A DNA stretch of 64,000 bases from Lepidostoma basale. Lineage: Eukaryota > Arthropoda > Insecta > Trichoptera > Lepidostomatidae. The notes under the pieces are model-generated. The model was not told the origin of the DNA, made no database searches, and saw only the letters and a program-made list of their open reading frames with translations. The stretch is from positions 806,001 to 870,000 of the forward strand of contig JAHDVF020000509.1 of assembly GCA_022606425.2 (NCBI GenBank), given 5' to 3'. Of this stretch, positions 31,579 through 43,017 are shown piece by piece; the first letter of the stretch is position 1, and each line of letters begins with the position of its first letter. A program made the translations under genes and the position numbers.

Positions 31579-31750
31579 AAAAATTAAACTTTATTAAATA
31601 CAAAAAAAATACAAAAAAATTAAGAATTTAAAATTTAAAAAAATAATCCATAAAAAGTAATTTTTTTCTTCTTAATTAAACGATTTTTACTAAAAAAAAA
31701 TTAACTGATAACTGAGACAGACAAAATTTCTCGGTTCCTTGCGAGTTATT

Positions 31751-31811
31751 TGTAACACCTGACGATCCCAACATAGATTGGCGAAACAGCACAATCTCAT
31801 AAAAATAAATT
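31751..31811 (+). repeat. Hammerhead-like motif repeat, copy 3
   Basis: TGTAACAC, CTGACGA, TCCCAACATAGATTGGC, GAAAC, AGCACAATC. The core CUGACGA still fits CUGANGA, and the inner stem CCAA/TTGG is intact. The GUC after the loop is lost. Confidence 0.55.
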
Positions 31812-31829
31812 CTGACACGTATAATAATA

Positions 31830-31950
31830 GTGTTTCGAACACTAAACGACATTTAATAATGTCCTGGACAGGCGAAGCATGTCATTCACATAAATAATAA
31901 AAATTCTTCTAGAAACATACGTTTTCATTCGCATAAATAAACAGTGTTTT
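31830..31950. repeat. Foldback MITE family A, right half
   Basis: TTTAATAATGTCCTGGACAG, GCGAAGCATGTCATTCACAT and CTTCTAGAAACATACG with TTTTCATTCGCAT form the right arm. Confidence 0.65.
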
Positions 31951-32880
31951 GTAATTTAAACATTTATTTATGTTGATTTATTATATTATAGTATTTGCAA
32001 AACAATTAAATATATTGACACTGGTGTATTGCAAATATAATATGGTTGAAAACAATATTAAACATAAAACTATTATATCAATTAGTTTTATAAAAATAAA
32101 AAAAATCTATTTAAATTTGTTGAGCTGCTTTTGATGAAATGTAACATAATTTATTTTAATCCTTACAACACTAAAAAAACGAAAAGGTGTACTAGAAAAA
32201 ATATCACTGCGGCCCAATTGCTATTTTATTGTTTGAGCTTATTTATTACAAACGTCAAATTAAGATAATCTCTCCCAACCACAAATAATTATAAGAATAT
32301 GTCGCGGATGACAAAAGATTGAGATGGATCTCTAATGCGACAGACAGATAACATATTGGACATTTGAAGGGAAACAATAATATGAAAGAGGGCCCGAGGG
32401 TAGAAATCCAGGGATAAAAGGGCTTGACAATGTCTCAGTTGATTTAAAAGGACATCAAAAGGACGACAGTGATCCGGGACTCACTACAAGAGAAAACAAA
32501 TATTCTTAATGTAACCCAGCTTCCCTTTTGTACGTGCGTCTCTACACTAAAACAAATAATCATTATATTATATTATATTACATTAAGCTGTTTCGTAGAA
32601 TCCTCGTTTAGGATACAACATCAAAGCCGTCTTTAAGCATAACAAACTCTCTCAAACGAAAGTGTTATTCGATTTCTTAAAATCAAATAGAAAATATTAT
32701 TGTAATGCTTATCTAAATATTACAAACAGTTTTCTTACAATATAAAATATAAACATCAGCGAATTGCAATTTAATGATGTTTTCAATTTTACCCATTATT
32801 TCTTACAAAGAAAAATAAAGAATAAAGGAATGAAAGAAGGAAGAAAGGAAATAATGAAAGAAAAAAATAAGCAAAAAAAC
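31951..32880. other. A+T-rich stretch, no gene seen
   Basis: A less A+T-rich block at 32320-32500 (AGAGGGCCCGAGGG and onward) is unassigned. A short (ATATT)n-like run lies at about 32563. Purine-rich simple sequence is at 32813-32885. Confidence 0.45.
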
Positions 32881-32884
32881 AAAA

Positions 32885-32958
32885 AGAACACTGTGGTGTT
32901 CCATTATTTCTGCCTATCTCTTTAGAGAGACGGGGTGATGGTTAAATAATTAGTTTTT
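32885..32958 (+). mobile_element. UUCG-tail LINE 3' tail with altered hairpin
   Basis: ATTATTTCTGCCTAT, then CTCTTTAGAG (stem CTCT/AGAG), then AGACGGGGTGATGG and TTAAATAATTAG. Both sides of the hairpin have changed relative to CCCC/GGGG, yet pairing is kept. Confidence 0.7.
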
Positions 32959-33064
32959 TCTTACATATGATAGAATCAAAAGGTTTCGTTGAACAAAATA
33001 TTAATTTTATCCCATATTAAATACGACAATTTCGTGTTTAGATGTTCGATTCGAATTTTCTATA

Positions 33065-33160
33065 ATACTATTACATTCGAATACAAAGGCGAAACATAGG
33101 CGGTAGGAATATAAAATGCCTTAGCAAGGCGAACCAATAGTTATGGTAAATGTATTATTC
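33065..33160. repeat. Foldback MITE family A fragment
   Basis: GAAACATAGGCGGTAGGAAT and ATAAAATGCCTTAGCAAGGC with GAACC are recognisable inner-arm pieces. Confidence 0.45.
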
Positions 33161-33364
33161 AAATTGTATTTTTATTATTATAATGACTCAAATGAAAAAC
33201 GTTAAACCTCACCACAGATAAATGTGCATGCTCGTCATCACGTCAACTTGCTTCACAACACGACACATTGTTATGTTTCTGCCTTTATGGACACGTTTTA
33301 TCTCTTAATTCCTATCACACTATTATATTTGATTAGTTTTGTATTTGGGTATTGTTTAATCGTG

Positions 33365-33505
33365 AGTCGAAGACCAGAAAGGGACGGTTTACTTCAAGAA
33401 AACAGACATCGAGGACGACCTCTAATGGAAGGACAGCTGGCAGTCTACTTCTCAAGAAGGAGCTTGACGCAGAAAACAACAGGTGAAAAGGCTTAAACCA
33501 AGTAA
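33365..33505 (+). mobile_element. Probable LINE 3' tail
   Basis: The frame has RHRGRPLMEGQLAVYFSRR, followed by SLTQKTTGEKA. The GRP..(RW) signature and the short charged tail resemble the ends at 36365 and 47850, but no hairpin or GAA run follows. The assignment is weak. Confidence 0.4.
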
Positions 33506-36060
33506 AAGAATAAGTATGTTATTGTGGCCTTACTAGCCTATTACCCAAGCAGTTCTTAAAAAAATAAACAGATTTTTTTTTCTTGAAAAGACCCAATGAT
33601 ATCTTCGTTTGCGATAGTTCTAATATTTTTATCAAGTAACTAATTAAGCTATTTCGAAAGTCTATTTTGAGTAAAGTAATGTGACATTTATTCAATGTGT
33701 TATGTGCTTAAACAATATTCGTAAAACTTATAGACAACGAAGATCACCATAGAAGTATTACTGTCATCACAATGAAAACTTGTTATTATATAATTAAATC
33801 ACTTTATCTCTGTTAGTAATTAAAATTATAGGAATTTGACGATTTTATTACGTAATTAATCTATTAGTTAGTTTTCTCTATTCCTTTTTTAACACAATTA
33901 ATATGTATACTCGTATAATTATTTTTTGTTAATTTAAACTGTTCAATTATGCTAGTCAATGATGTTATTTTAAAATGTACTTATTGTATTATTACTTGTA
34001 TGACAAATAACACTCCAATATGAATGTGACAAATAAATGAATTTTTAAAAAAAGACAACGAAGAATCTGTGATCTCTACTCCCTTGAGAAATACAAATAT
34101 ATCAAACAACAAGGAATAGTGGAATCGCTTTCCGATCTGTAAATCATTTTTATGAGTCAAGCCCAAAAAAGAATTTTTTGTTCAATGAAATATTCCTTTC
34201 TCTCAGTGCGGACAATATATTCACGCAAAAATGGAACTCTTACAGCCTCAAAGCCAAAGGTTTGACTAACAGCAGTTTCATTCATCATACATCAAATTTA
34301 TGGCACTTATCTTCCTGTAAAGAAAGCTCCCCAGCACGATACGCGAATATTTCTCCATGCTTGGGCCTCGGGATGCGATGGAAGCACTAAAAGGAGAACT
34401 CCCCGAGTCAAAGCAACAAAGAATATTTCGATGAAGGAGAGTATAAAGGATATATTACACAACCCTTATAATAAACTCGTCTTTAAATTTTTCTAAAATG
34501 TTGATACAAAATTAAGCAACAAATTTAAAAACTATAAATTTGACATCAATTTAAACAACAGATCTGGAGCACATGAGTAATGGTCTAATGATAAGATTGC
34601 AGAACACTCTAAATACAATTTTACTTTTTGATAATCGTCAAAGTATTCAGCATCGTATTTCAAGTATTTCGCCCCCCCCTCCCCTTACTTGCTTGAATGC
34701 ATATGTAAAACCCTTATATTTATTGGTACAACTATATTCTATGGTATAAGTTTGTGAACATTATTGCATTGGTACCTTTTCATAAAAAAGTTAAACTGGA
34801 TCGAAATTATAACATATAATCGTTTCATTCAATAATATCAATTGATTTAATTTCATAGCATTCAAGGGAAATTATTTGGATTTCTCTCTAACCAGAGATA
34901 CCTAGCTGGTTTTTCCATTAGGGATATCCCGATTAGTTAATATGAGGATTTATTTAGAAAAATTAAGGATAATACAACTTATCTCAGACAAAATTAATCT
35001 AAGCCACTGTTTTTACCAAAGAATGAAATAAATTTCAAAAAAGGTTTTTTTAATATTTTGCGGCTCAACCCATGACCTCAGTCAAATAACAAAGCTTTAC
35101 GGTGTTTAATTCATTCTTTACGCTCTGTGCTGATCTTAAATGTTCGAATAAAATGTATGTTTTAGTTGGATATACGGCCATAGCTACAATGTTGATTATT
35201 GTTATCTGATATTAAACGTTTATTCATTTATTTATATACTGTATGTAACACGTCTTGCCCACGCGACAGTCCATATAGAAATAAACATTCGTATTACAGG
35301 TCACTCGTCATCAATCACCGCGCGACGAAGGTTAATGTGAATATGCGGAAAAAGTATTTTTATTGTTTAATGTGATTTTTTGTTTATTATTTATAAGGCC
35401 AACCGATTGCAACAATTTTCAAATTTCCATTTAGTATTTTACGTACATAACTTTAGTATAAATTTTCATTAAACTTAGAAAACAAATGTTTATGACACTC
35501 AAGTTAAGTTTTTTGATACTAAATTTTTTTAATAATTCAACGCAAAAACTGCTTGAAATGGATTTTTATAAATAAAAGTAAATCAATAATCTGAAAGTAG
35601 TCAAATAATTCCGTAGAAATTGTCAATTCCTCTTTAGAAACAGGCTACAAGGCCTACACTATGAAGAAGAAGAAGATTTTCACGGTAAGTATCAATAAGT
35701 TCGTTGGAATGTTAGGAAATTAAGTTTAACTCATCTTTCTAGACCGAAGTTTCATCGAACGTCGGTACAGAAAGACAAGTCACACGGATTTAGCCAAGAT
35801 CCCCAAAAATATATTGAAAGAAGTTTTTAAAGAAGAGTTTGAAAATGCCCTCGGAAAACGAATCAAAATTGTCACTATCGTTTATAATTTTTTACACATA
35901 TTATAAATATTTCAATCAACATTGAAAGAAGTCATGTTTTTATACCTTACAATGAATGTTATTTTTTCTCCCACAAAATTGATATAAAAACAAACTATTC
36001 GACATGACCATCTCTATTTTTAAAAACATCCATACCATCTCTATTTTACATTCCGTTGGA
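33506..36060. other. A+T-rich stretch, no gene seen
   Basis: TACTCGTA lies at 33908. A C run (CGCCCCCCCCTCCCC) is near 34670. A GC-moderate block at 34190-34430 has an open frame (34178-34390) with no known domain. A LINE-tail scrap (CTACAAGGCCTACACTATG with AAGAAGAAGAAG) is at about 35643-35675. Confidence 0.45.
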
Positions 36061-36300
36061 TAACTTCCTGAGAGCAAGGAGCGGCCCGTACAATCGGGTC
36101 CTGTTTGAAGGACCTCTCAAAACAAACTATTGCAGGCTAATGAGTGTTTAGCGTAGGCATTACGGGACGTAGGATTCGCTTACAAAGGATACGCGGCATT
36201 GTCTAGTCCCGGACCTCTACTAAGAGGATACCGTAATAAAACGACATTCGGATCCAAAGGGACAAATTGGCTCAAAACTTGTTTACGGTATTTTTTATTG
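36061..36300. other. GC-rich island, unrecognised
   Basis: GAGCAAGGAGCGGCCCG, GACGTAGGATTCGC and CTAGTCCCGGACCTC stand out from the background. There is no open frame of note and no repeat partner in this window. Confidence 0.3.
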
Positions 36301-36364
36301 GTACCTATATATGTTCGGTAGTTAATTAAACTAATTGCATCAGTCACAAAAAAAATTCGCTCAG

Positions 36365-36692
36365 CGTGTCAGAAATGAAGACGCTCAGAAATATATCTAA
36401 CAAGACACTACGCGATATAATTAGAAACTAAAGTAAAAGGAAATACGTGAGGTCAAGGATGTTGTAAGGTGAAGGAGGCAAAGGAAAAGATGTAAGCATA
36501 CAAGAGAAGAATGGATACATCTAGACTCCCTCTCATTGTGTTGCACGGCTAAACTAAAGGTAGACGATCCCCCGACAGACCACCAAAGAGATAGATCGAC
36601 AGCTAGGAGTCGACCTCGCAGAAGGCCAATTCCTCAAGAAAATGCCTCAAGGCCTACACTAAGAAGGAGAAGAAGACAAATTGGTTTTAGAT
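36365..36692 (+). mobile_element. LINE 3' end, twin of the 19.2-kb copy
   Basis: ACAAGACACTACGCGATA, GAGGCAAAGGAAAAGATG, GAGAAGAATGGATACATC and CGACAGACCACCAAAGAGAT follow the 19195-19505 order. The end CAAGGCCTACACTAAGAAGG plus AGAAGAAGAC is better preserved here (RPTLRRRRR). Confidence 0.7.
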
Positions 36693-36764
36693 ATCTTGAA
36701 ACTACTAACTTTATACAGTTGGAATTCATTCAATTCATATTCAGCTAAGATAAGCACTCTCTGT

Positions 36765-37290
36765 CATGAACTAAGTAACAATCACGCTATTTCCTCAGAG
36801 AGGTAGGCAAAGAGGATGGAATGCCACATTTTTATATCCTGATATACTCGTACCTCTCGCGCCTCTTCTTCATTCATACACCGTGCACGCATGATCGTAG
36901 ATTGTTCCGACTTTGAAAATGGCCGCCTTTCAGAAATTGATTAACTTTCTCATGCCATGACTTCCTTGGCCTTCCTAGACTATTTTTTCCATTTACACTC
37001 CTTTTTTATATCATACATATAACGATTCTTTCTCCATTTACTCATTCTATATTTCCAAACCATCTTAGTGACCCTTTCTTCATTTTATTTTAGATGTATT
37101 CATCCGCCTTGGATTCCTTTCTTATTTCTTCATTCGGTATTCTATCATAGATTGTTTTTGTACACATTCTTCGTAGTGATCTTATTTCTACGGCATTTAT
37201 CCTACTTTTATCTTTCTTTTGCTAACTCTAAGCTCACTTCCATACATAAGCTTTCTAATGTAAGCATCTTTAGGTCCAATTAACACCTAC
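36765..37290 (-). mobile_element. UUCG-tail LINE, long RT C-terminal copy
   Basis: The minus strand gives KLMYGSELRV-like and INAVEIRSLRRMCTKTIYDR, then IPNEEIRKESKADEY, KKGSLRWFGNIE, SLGRPRKSWHEKVNQFLKGG, HFQSRNNLRSC and IKMWHSILFAYLSEE. The 3' hairpin here is CCTC/GAGG with loop TCT, another paired change. A TACTCGTA at 36845 interrupts the segment that reads GACATATTTCTCTCGC in other copies, with a net gain of 4 nt. Confidence 0.8.
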
Positions 37291-37680
37291 CTTCGAAGTT
37301 GAATTACGCTTTTAATCTGAATTGTGTTAATTAAAGTAATAAATTACTTTACCTTACTAGAGGCCCGACCACAGAAGCAGACTGTATTCATGAAATCGAG
37401 AGGTTTGAAGGATTTGCTCAGACATATATTTCAGGCTAGTAACAAAGAAGAGCCCCAGACAATGGCGCAGTTCCTATTAAAGCCATTTTTGCATTTTGAA
37501 TACAAAAGTAGCCATTATTAAAAATGTACAAAAAATATTAAAAGTTTATGAATAAAAGCGATATTAAGTAATGTCATAATTCAATCAATCTGAATGGAAA
37601 CATCTGTTTTCTCAAAATGTTAGACGATAAAGAATGATATTAGTTTCCTATCTAACGTATATTAGCTACATTCATACTTA
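37291..37680. other. No gene seen
   Basis: An open frame of 65 codons at 37324-37521 is not recognisable. The stretch is otherwise A+T-rich. Confidence 0.4.
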
Positions 37681-37687
37681 TTTTAAA

Positions 37688-38071
37688 AGAAAGAATGGTA
37701 AAAAAATTATATGTTAATGATGTAAATGGAACCAGAAATAGAGGAAGACCGAGGAAAACGTGGCACGATCAAATAAATCAAATATTGAATGTCGGCCATG
37801 TGAGGAGTCAGAGAAATCGACGCGCGTGCATGACACGATGTATGAATGTTGAGGAACCGAGAGAAATATGTCAGGAAAGAAAAGTGTGGCAGTCCATTCT
37901 TTCTGCCTACCCCTTCGGGGAGACGGCGTGATGGTTAGTTAGTTAGTTTTTTTTTCATTTTTATTTGAAATATACGATTTTGCATTACAATTATGTGACA
38001 AACGTGTATTAATAGGTTTTTGGTATAAAAGAACCGCAGGTCCGAGCAATCACTCAAAAAGTGCAAGAAGT
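37688..38071 (+). mobile_element. UUCG-tail LINE copy plus 3' flank, inverted twin of 31.2 kb
   Basis: The frame 37695-37931 (78 codons) is intact: VKKLYVNDVNGTRNRGRPRK, the TWHDQINQILNVGHVRS block, CMNVEEPREICQERKVWQS and SAYPFGETA. The hairpin CCCCTTCGGGG is followed by AGACGGCGTGATGG, TTAGTTAGTTAG and a T run. Similarity to the minus twin extends to 38071. The protein piece is the distal C-terminal domain, past the catalytic palm. Confidence 0.85.
38024..38052 (+). promoter_or_regulatory. TATA box and initiator-like site, right twin
   Basis: TATAAAAG (38024-38031) lies 28 nt before the A of TCACTC (38052). GTAAGT follows at about 38069, directly where the similarity to the other twin ends. 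It looks like a polymerase II core promoter carried with the duplicated segment. There is no evidence that it is active. Confidence 0.4.
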
Positions 38072-38340
38072 AAGTTCATACTTATTTTTATTCCTTGAAT
38101 AATGATACAAAACTCAATTTTAAATTTTTTTAACTTACTAGGAACTGTATTATAGTTTAGTGATAAGGTAATATGTTAAAGAAGTTTTGATATTTTAAAG
38201 AATATATAACAAAATAGAAGGGTCCTAACGTAGAAACTCGACTCGGATACGAAATCAAGCGCAGAATAGAAATTTCTCGTACAACCTTTAAAAAGTTGAA
38301 AAGTGTTTTCTGTGATGTCAACATTAATTTTAATGTTTAA
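38072..38340. other. No gene seen
   Basis: A scrap of the MITE family A outer block (TTCCTTGAATAATGATACAA) is at about 38090-38110. Nothing else was recognised. Confidence 0.4.
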
Positions 38341-38343
38341 GAG

Positions 38344-38815
38344 GAAATGGTCAAATACTACGTCTGGTGCATAGTTTAATATGGTTATGAATGGACCTTA
38401 AAGGTAAGCATCGTGAACCGGCAAGAGGCATTGAAATGGGTCTGCATCTCAAAATATTGCACATCTTTGGATCGATATGGTCAACAACATAAATGTTCTC
38501 CAGAGAGACAGAGCTGAAAATGAATTGTTGGCCAATATTAAACCCCGTAAGGTGACATACATATTAAGGTCATGTGGTTAGTGGGAAAATATATATATAT
38601 ATTGCTACACCAGATCATTGAGGGGAAAATAAAGGATCGACGAGGTGTTGGCAGGAGGTAAATCTCCTTGTTCCACAACATAAGAAACTGGACTGGCTTA
38701 AGGAGTGTCGAAGAGCTGTTTCGAGCTGCCAGGGACAGAGACGCCTACTGTCGGGCAATAGTTAACGTCGGAGAGACCTGACATGATACCGGGAGAATAA
38801 GAAGATATTACACAA
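38344..38815 (+). mobile_element. LINE RT C-terminal region (SVEELFRAARDRDAY family)
   Basis: It is readable through shifts as VKYYVWCIV, YGYEWTLKVSIVNRQEALK, a degraded middle, KVTYILRSCG, IIEGKIKDRRGVGRR and WLRSVEELFRAARDRDAYC, ending RAIVNVGET. This is the longest copy of the family in the window, covering the post-thumb to C-terminal part. Shorter ones lie at 21955 and 26470. Confidence 0.75.
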
Positions 38816-38939
38816 AAAAAATGATACACTATTTTTTACACATACGAGTATATACCATATTGTACTTAAAGCTCCATGAACAACGGGAGAGTGACAAGAC
38901 AAGAAAAAGAGAATACTGTGTACATAATAAAGAAGATAT

Positions 38940-38997
38940 ACCTTAGATCCCTACCCCTGCGGGGAAACGGCGTGATGGTTTGTTATGTTATGTTACC
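38940..38997 (+). mobile_element. UUCG-tail LINE 3' tail, minimal
   Basis: CTACCCCTGCGGGGAAACGG, CGTGATGG, then TTTGTTATGTTATG. The stem CCCC/GGGG is intact with a TGC loop, and the microsatellite differs (GTTAT). Confidence 0.65.
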
Positions 38998-39984
38998 TTA
39001 GATAAATGAAGGCTTAAAAATTTTTATTAAAAAATAACTAATATATATAAATCCTTTTTTTTAACAGTGACATGTGAAACATTATCAAATTTCAAATATA
39101 ATATTAAATGAAAATTCATTTTTGTTAATACTAAATTATTCATGTGTAAAAAGATTGTAAATGTTTTTCTCCTGAAAACATTTCTACCAATTTTCGTCCC
39201 AATTTTTATTTACAACAATCCACAGTTGATATCAAACTATAATTCAACATAAAGCCGACACATTTTCATATCTTTTTATTATTTTCAATATTTTCAAATT
39301 TCTTAACTCATCAAATATAACGGTAAAATAACGTTCAAATCATAATATGTACCAAATTAATACAGCCTAGAATAATTTACCTCTCAATATAGGTACGGTT
39401 TGAATTAGATTGAGTACTTCCGAACAAACGTCTTGGGTATTCAAAAGTCTGTAAAATATTGACATGCCTCATAGCCCCGGGTAATGCACCAAATACTCAG
39501 AATTTCAAAATCACCCTTCTTACATTCTCATTTGTGCGGTTGACAAACTCCTCCCCTACCCCTTGTAGAGATGATATGGAGGGGATTTGGAAAATTCGGA
39601 GGGAAGCTTTATACAAGCAGGACAATTATTGCCAAACCGAATCGTATGAATTATTATTAAAATAAATCTTAAAAAATTATGTTACATAAATCTGTTTATA
39701 CGAGTATGAATGGAAAAAATATACCTCGTGACAATAAAGTACCCTAAAATTGTGATTTAAATTGCACACATGGAATACATTTTTTTTGTTGCTAAGTATT
39801 ATTAATTGTTTTTTTCTAAAGCAATGGGATCTGTCAACCAGGTTGTTTACAGTAGCTGGTTGAATCAGTCCACTTCTGTAGTGTGTCACGGTTTTACAAT
39901 ATATAATAATATGAAAACAAACATTATGTCACAAATGTTGTGTTTCAAATAGAATTTCGTGTGCAAAATCATTCCAAATGTGAA
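38998..39984. other. A+T-rich stretch, no gene seen
   Basis: TACTCGTA octamers on the minus strand are at 38843 (just left of this stretch) and 39699. CTCGTGACAATAAAG near 39727 resembles a SINE-body scrap. There are no exons. Confidence 0.4.
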
Positions 39985-40952
39985 AAAGGTTTATAGTGAA
40001 TCAGTTTTATCAAAAATTCGACCATAAGATCGGTAAAAACCGTTTACAGACGGTCGAGAGACCAACGAAGATTTGTCTCGTTCTGGACAACCTTTGCCTT
40101 CTTACACTGATGATAACATTGAAGAAGTGAAAGAAATTGTCCAAAAAATCGTCATGTGAGTATTAAAGAGGTAGCGCAAGACCTTAATATCTCTCCTGGG
40201 TCCATTCGTTTAATTTTGGTGAAAATTTTGGGCATGAGACGCGTCGCAGCTCGACTGGTTCCGAAGGAATTGATTTTTCTTCAAAAACAGTACCGTGAAC
40301 ATAGGTCTTTGGATGTACTTGATCGTGTGAATTTTGATCCAACATTCATGGAACGCATCATAACTGGTGATAAGACGTGGTTATTTTAGTATGACATGTA
40401 AATAAGTCACCAATCATCGGAACGGACGGAAAAAAACCTGCCAAAACCGAAAAAAACATGCCAAAACCGCACATAGTATTTTTTTTTAATATTAGCAGTA
40501 TGGTCTACCATGAATTCGTTCCAGACAAACGGTCAATTAGGAATACTATTTGGCTATATTGAGATGATTGCGGGGGAAATCTGTCAAAAACGGCCGGAAA
40601 TGTGGAAAATCAATTCATGGAATTTGCGCTATCGCACAGAGCCTCAATGGTGACTGAATTCAAGGCCTTAAACGTTGTAAATACCATCGATCAACCACCA
40701 TATTCTCCGTATTTGGCCCGTGTGGTTTTTTTCTTTTCCAGACGATTGAAGCCATAAAGCACAATTCGTGGAAGGAGCTGAAGGCCATACCGGAAAGTGT
40801 CTACTAAAAGTGTTTCGAGGAGTGAAAAAAAGTTGACATATGTTTGCAACTAATGGAGAATAATTTGAAGGCGACAAATTAATATGAATGATTATTAAAG
40901 TATTTTGCGTTTTAGTTACGATTTCCTGGTACATTATTGTCATAGTGGTATT
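39985..40952 (+). pseudogene. Mariner transposase remnant
   Basis: The longest open part (40156-40389) has SIKEVAQDLNISPGSIRLIL (helix-turn-helix), RVAARLVPKELIFLQKQYRE and IITGDKTW, with the first catalytic Asp. Upstream frames give DLSRSGQP and TDDNIEEVKEIV. Downstream frames give SMVYHEFVPD and QPPYSPYLAR. In the last motif the third catalytic Asp of the usual PYSPDLAP is Tyr. There are several stops and shifts. It ends GCGTTTTAGTTACGATTTCC, like the deletion derivative at 5295-5662. No clean target duplication was found. Confidence 0.8.
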
Positions 40953-40964
40953 TTTCAAATCAAA

Positions 40965-41150
40965 TTTAATTATTGGTTTTTAATAAAAATAATTATTTTA
41001 ATACAAATGAAACGTCTGTTTTATAATAAGTTTTATTGCATTATATTATGATACATTTGGTAGTGCCTTGGAAAGGTGAAATATGTCATTTCCATAAAAT
41101 GAAATATATTGTAACTTTTAGAAAACAGCCATTTTCATTAGTAAAAATTA
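40965..41150. repeat. Foldback MITE, family A
   Basis: TACAAATGAAACGTCTGTTT, TTTGGTAGTGCCTTGGAAAG, GTGAAATATGTCATTTCCAT and TTTTAGAAAACAGCC. It sits right after the mariner end. Confidence 0.6.
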
Positions 41151-41870
41151 ATAAAATTTAACTTGTTTTGAGCTGAAAAAGTTTTGGAAAATACGCATTT
41201 GCGTAATTAGTTTCTGTGTGCACTTAAATTTTGAACAGGTATATAATACTATAATATTTAACATTTGATACACGATATTCTCTATTAAATAACGCTTTTT
41301 AGAAAAATAAACAGGAATAAAAATTTACAAAACTCAACAGTTTCTTTCCAATTTTTTCACATTCAGCAAAACGTGAAGAAAAAGAAATATATAAGAGCAA
41401 CGCTTGACGAATATTCTGGCACGCTGGGGTTGCCAGCACACACGAATGTAATTCTTTATTTCTACCCTTTTTTAAAAACAACCCCAACCTGATCGTCATT
41501 TGACAAATCACCGGCATTTAACAGGGAAACTTATTGCAAAAAACATCGCAGAACTAATTTTTCATTTGAATGTAGGAAAAGGCAGGAGGGTTTTTACAGT
41601 CCTTTCTCGTTTGCTTCACAATTGTGATCGTTTAGGAAATTTGTTTTTATTATTTTTTTTATTTGGGGGGCAAGAATGTTGCTTTCATGTGTGTGGTTAA
41701 TGAAAATATAACACCGTCAACACAGCAAAGTCCGCAAAACCTTCCACCACAGTGGCAAGAGAAAGATGGGAGTTAAGGCCTTGCTACTGACACGAATAAA
41801 AAGATTTTTTTTTTTTATTAACTGAGTAATTTGAAACAATTTATTTATTCAATGTATATGAAATTGTAGC
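41151..41870. other. No gene seen; one repeat scrap
   Basis: GTCAACACAGCAAAGTCCGC, AAAACCTTCCACCACAGTGG and CAAGAG at about 41715-41765 resemble 49060-49110 (ATCAACACAAAGTCCCCTAA). This suggests a dispersed repeat. The rest is unassigned. Confidence 0.4.
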
Positions 41871-41913
41871 AAAACCTATTTCACCAATCGATGTTGGCGT
41901 AATCGGGTGTAAC
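41871..41913 (-). repeat. Hammerhead-like motif repeat, copy 4
   Basis: On the minus strand it reads TGTTACAC, CCGATTA, CGCCAACATCGATTGGT, GAAAT, AGG. The inner stem GCCAA/TTGGT keeps pairing through a G-U. TTACAC here would pair with the GCGTAA that follows the GTC in copy 1 except for one mismatch. Confidence 0.45.
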
Positions 41914-42720
41914 ATATATATAAAGTCAAATAACGTTTAGTTGATTTTAGCACCAAATTTTTTCTATGTCGGTTTACGAAATACGAGTTGGTTTCGCAAT
42001 AATTTGATAAAAATCAAATAATAAAAGTTTTGATATCATATACTCTAAATATTTCAAATTAAGCCGTTTTTAATATTGAAGTACATATTATTACCTTTTA
42101 AACAATGGATTATCGAATATTTTAATACATGTTTATACTGCATAAGTAATACGACACGATATAGGCATATCGTTTTAAAAATAGTTTTTAGAAACACGTT
42201 TTTGTATTACGTTGCTTAAATTATTTAATTAAGAAGTTTATTTTAAAAAATGCTTATTTTTATTGAATGTGTTCTTTATAATTTTTTCCATCCTTTAATT
42301 AAATTGAACGTGAAATACGATAAATAAGTAATGTTCTCGTATTTTATCGTTTGTTTAATGAGACTTGATATTATAAAATATTTAATTAGTCTAATTTTGA
42401 ATAACTTAACAAAATCTCATAAAGAGATTTCAAAAGTTACCTCAAACAAAACCTCTAATTCTATTGCTTTGAGACAAGCTTAAATTATTCCGTTTTTCAA
42501 AAGAAATATTATCGTTCTTTTTTCTCATAGGAAATGAAGAAAACATGTTATGGGTAAAGAAAGTTTGCAATATTTATTAACATTAAATCAAATTTAATAA
42601 AAAAAATTCAAATAAAATACAAGATATCACTTAAAAATATATACATTCTTACCATAATATTTTTAAGTAAATATGCCACCCATAATAAATGGGCTTTTTT
42701 AATTTACATTGACGAAAAAG
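41914..42720. other. A+T-rich stretch, no gene seen
   Basis: Nothing was recognised. Confidence 0.5.
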
Positions 42721-42724
42721 TTTG

Positions 42725-42990
42725 TTATCGAAAATATTTATTTTATTTTATGAGAGTGACGTGTTTCGCATTTCTAGGACATTAAAACATGTTGATAGGC
42801 GAGTGCGTTGCTTGAGTTATTATATTATATATCAAACACATTTTTAATATCCTGGCAAGGTGAAAAATGTAACTACCACAAAATATTTATAATAATGTAC
42901 TTTCTTGAAAACGGATACTTTTATGAATATTCATTTCCTATAGAGTGTTACATCACTTTTTTTCTATATTCGCCATAACTTTCGTTGTAG
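42725..42990. repeat. Foldback MITE family A, diverged with insertion
   Basis: TTTTATGAGAGTGACGTG, TTTCGCATTTCTAGGACATT, then a 70-nt interior, AATATCCTGGCAAGGTG, AAAAATGTAACTACCAC and TTGAAAACGGATAC. The outer block GAGTGTTACATCACT follows. Confidence 0.55.
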
Positions 42991-43017
42991 ATGTTTAATG
43001 TTTCTTTTTTATATACT

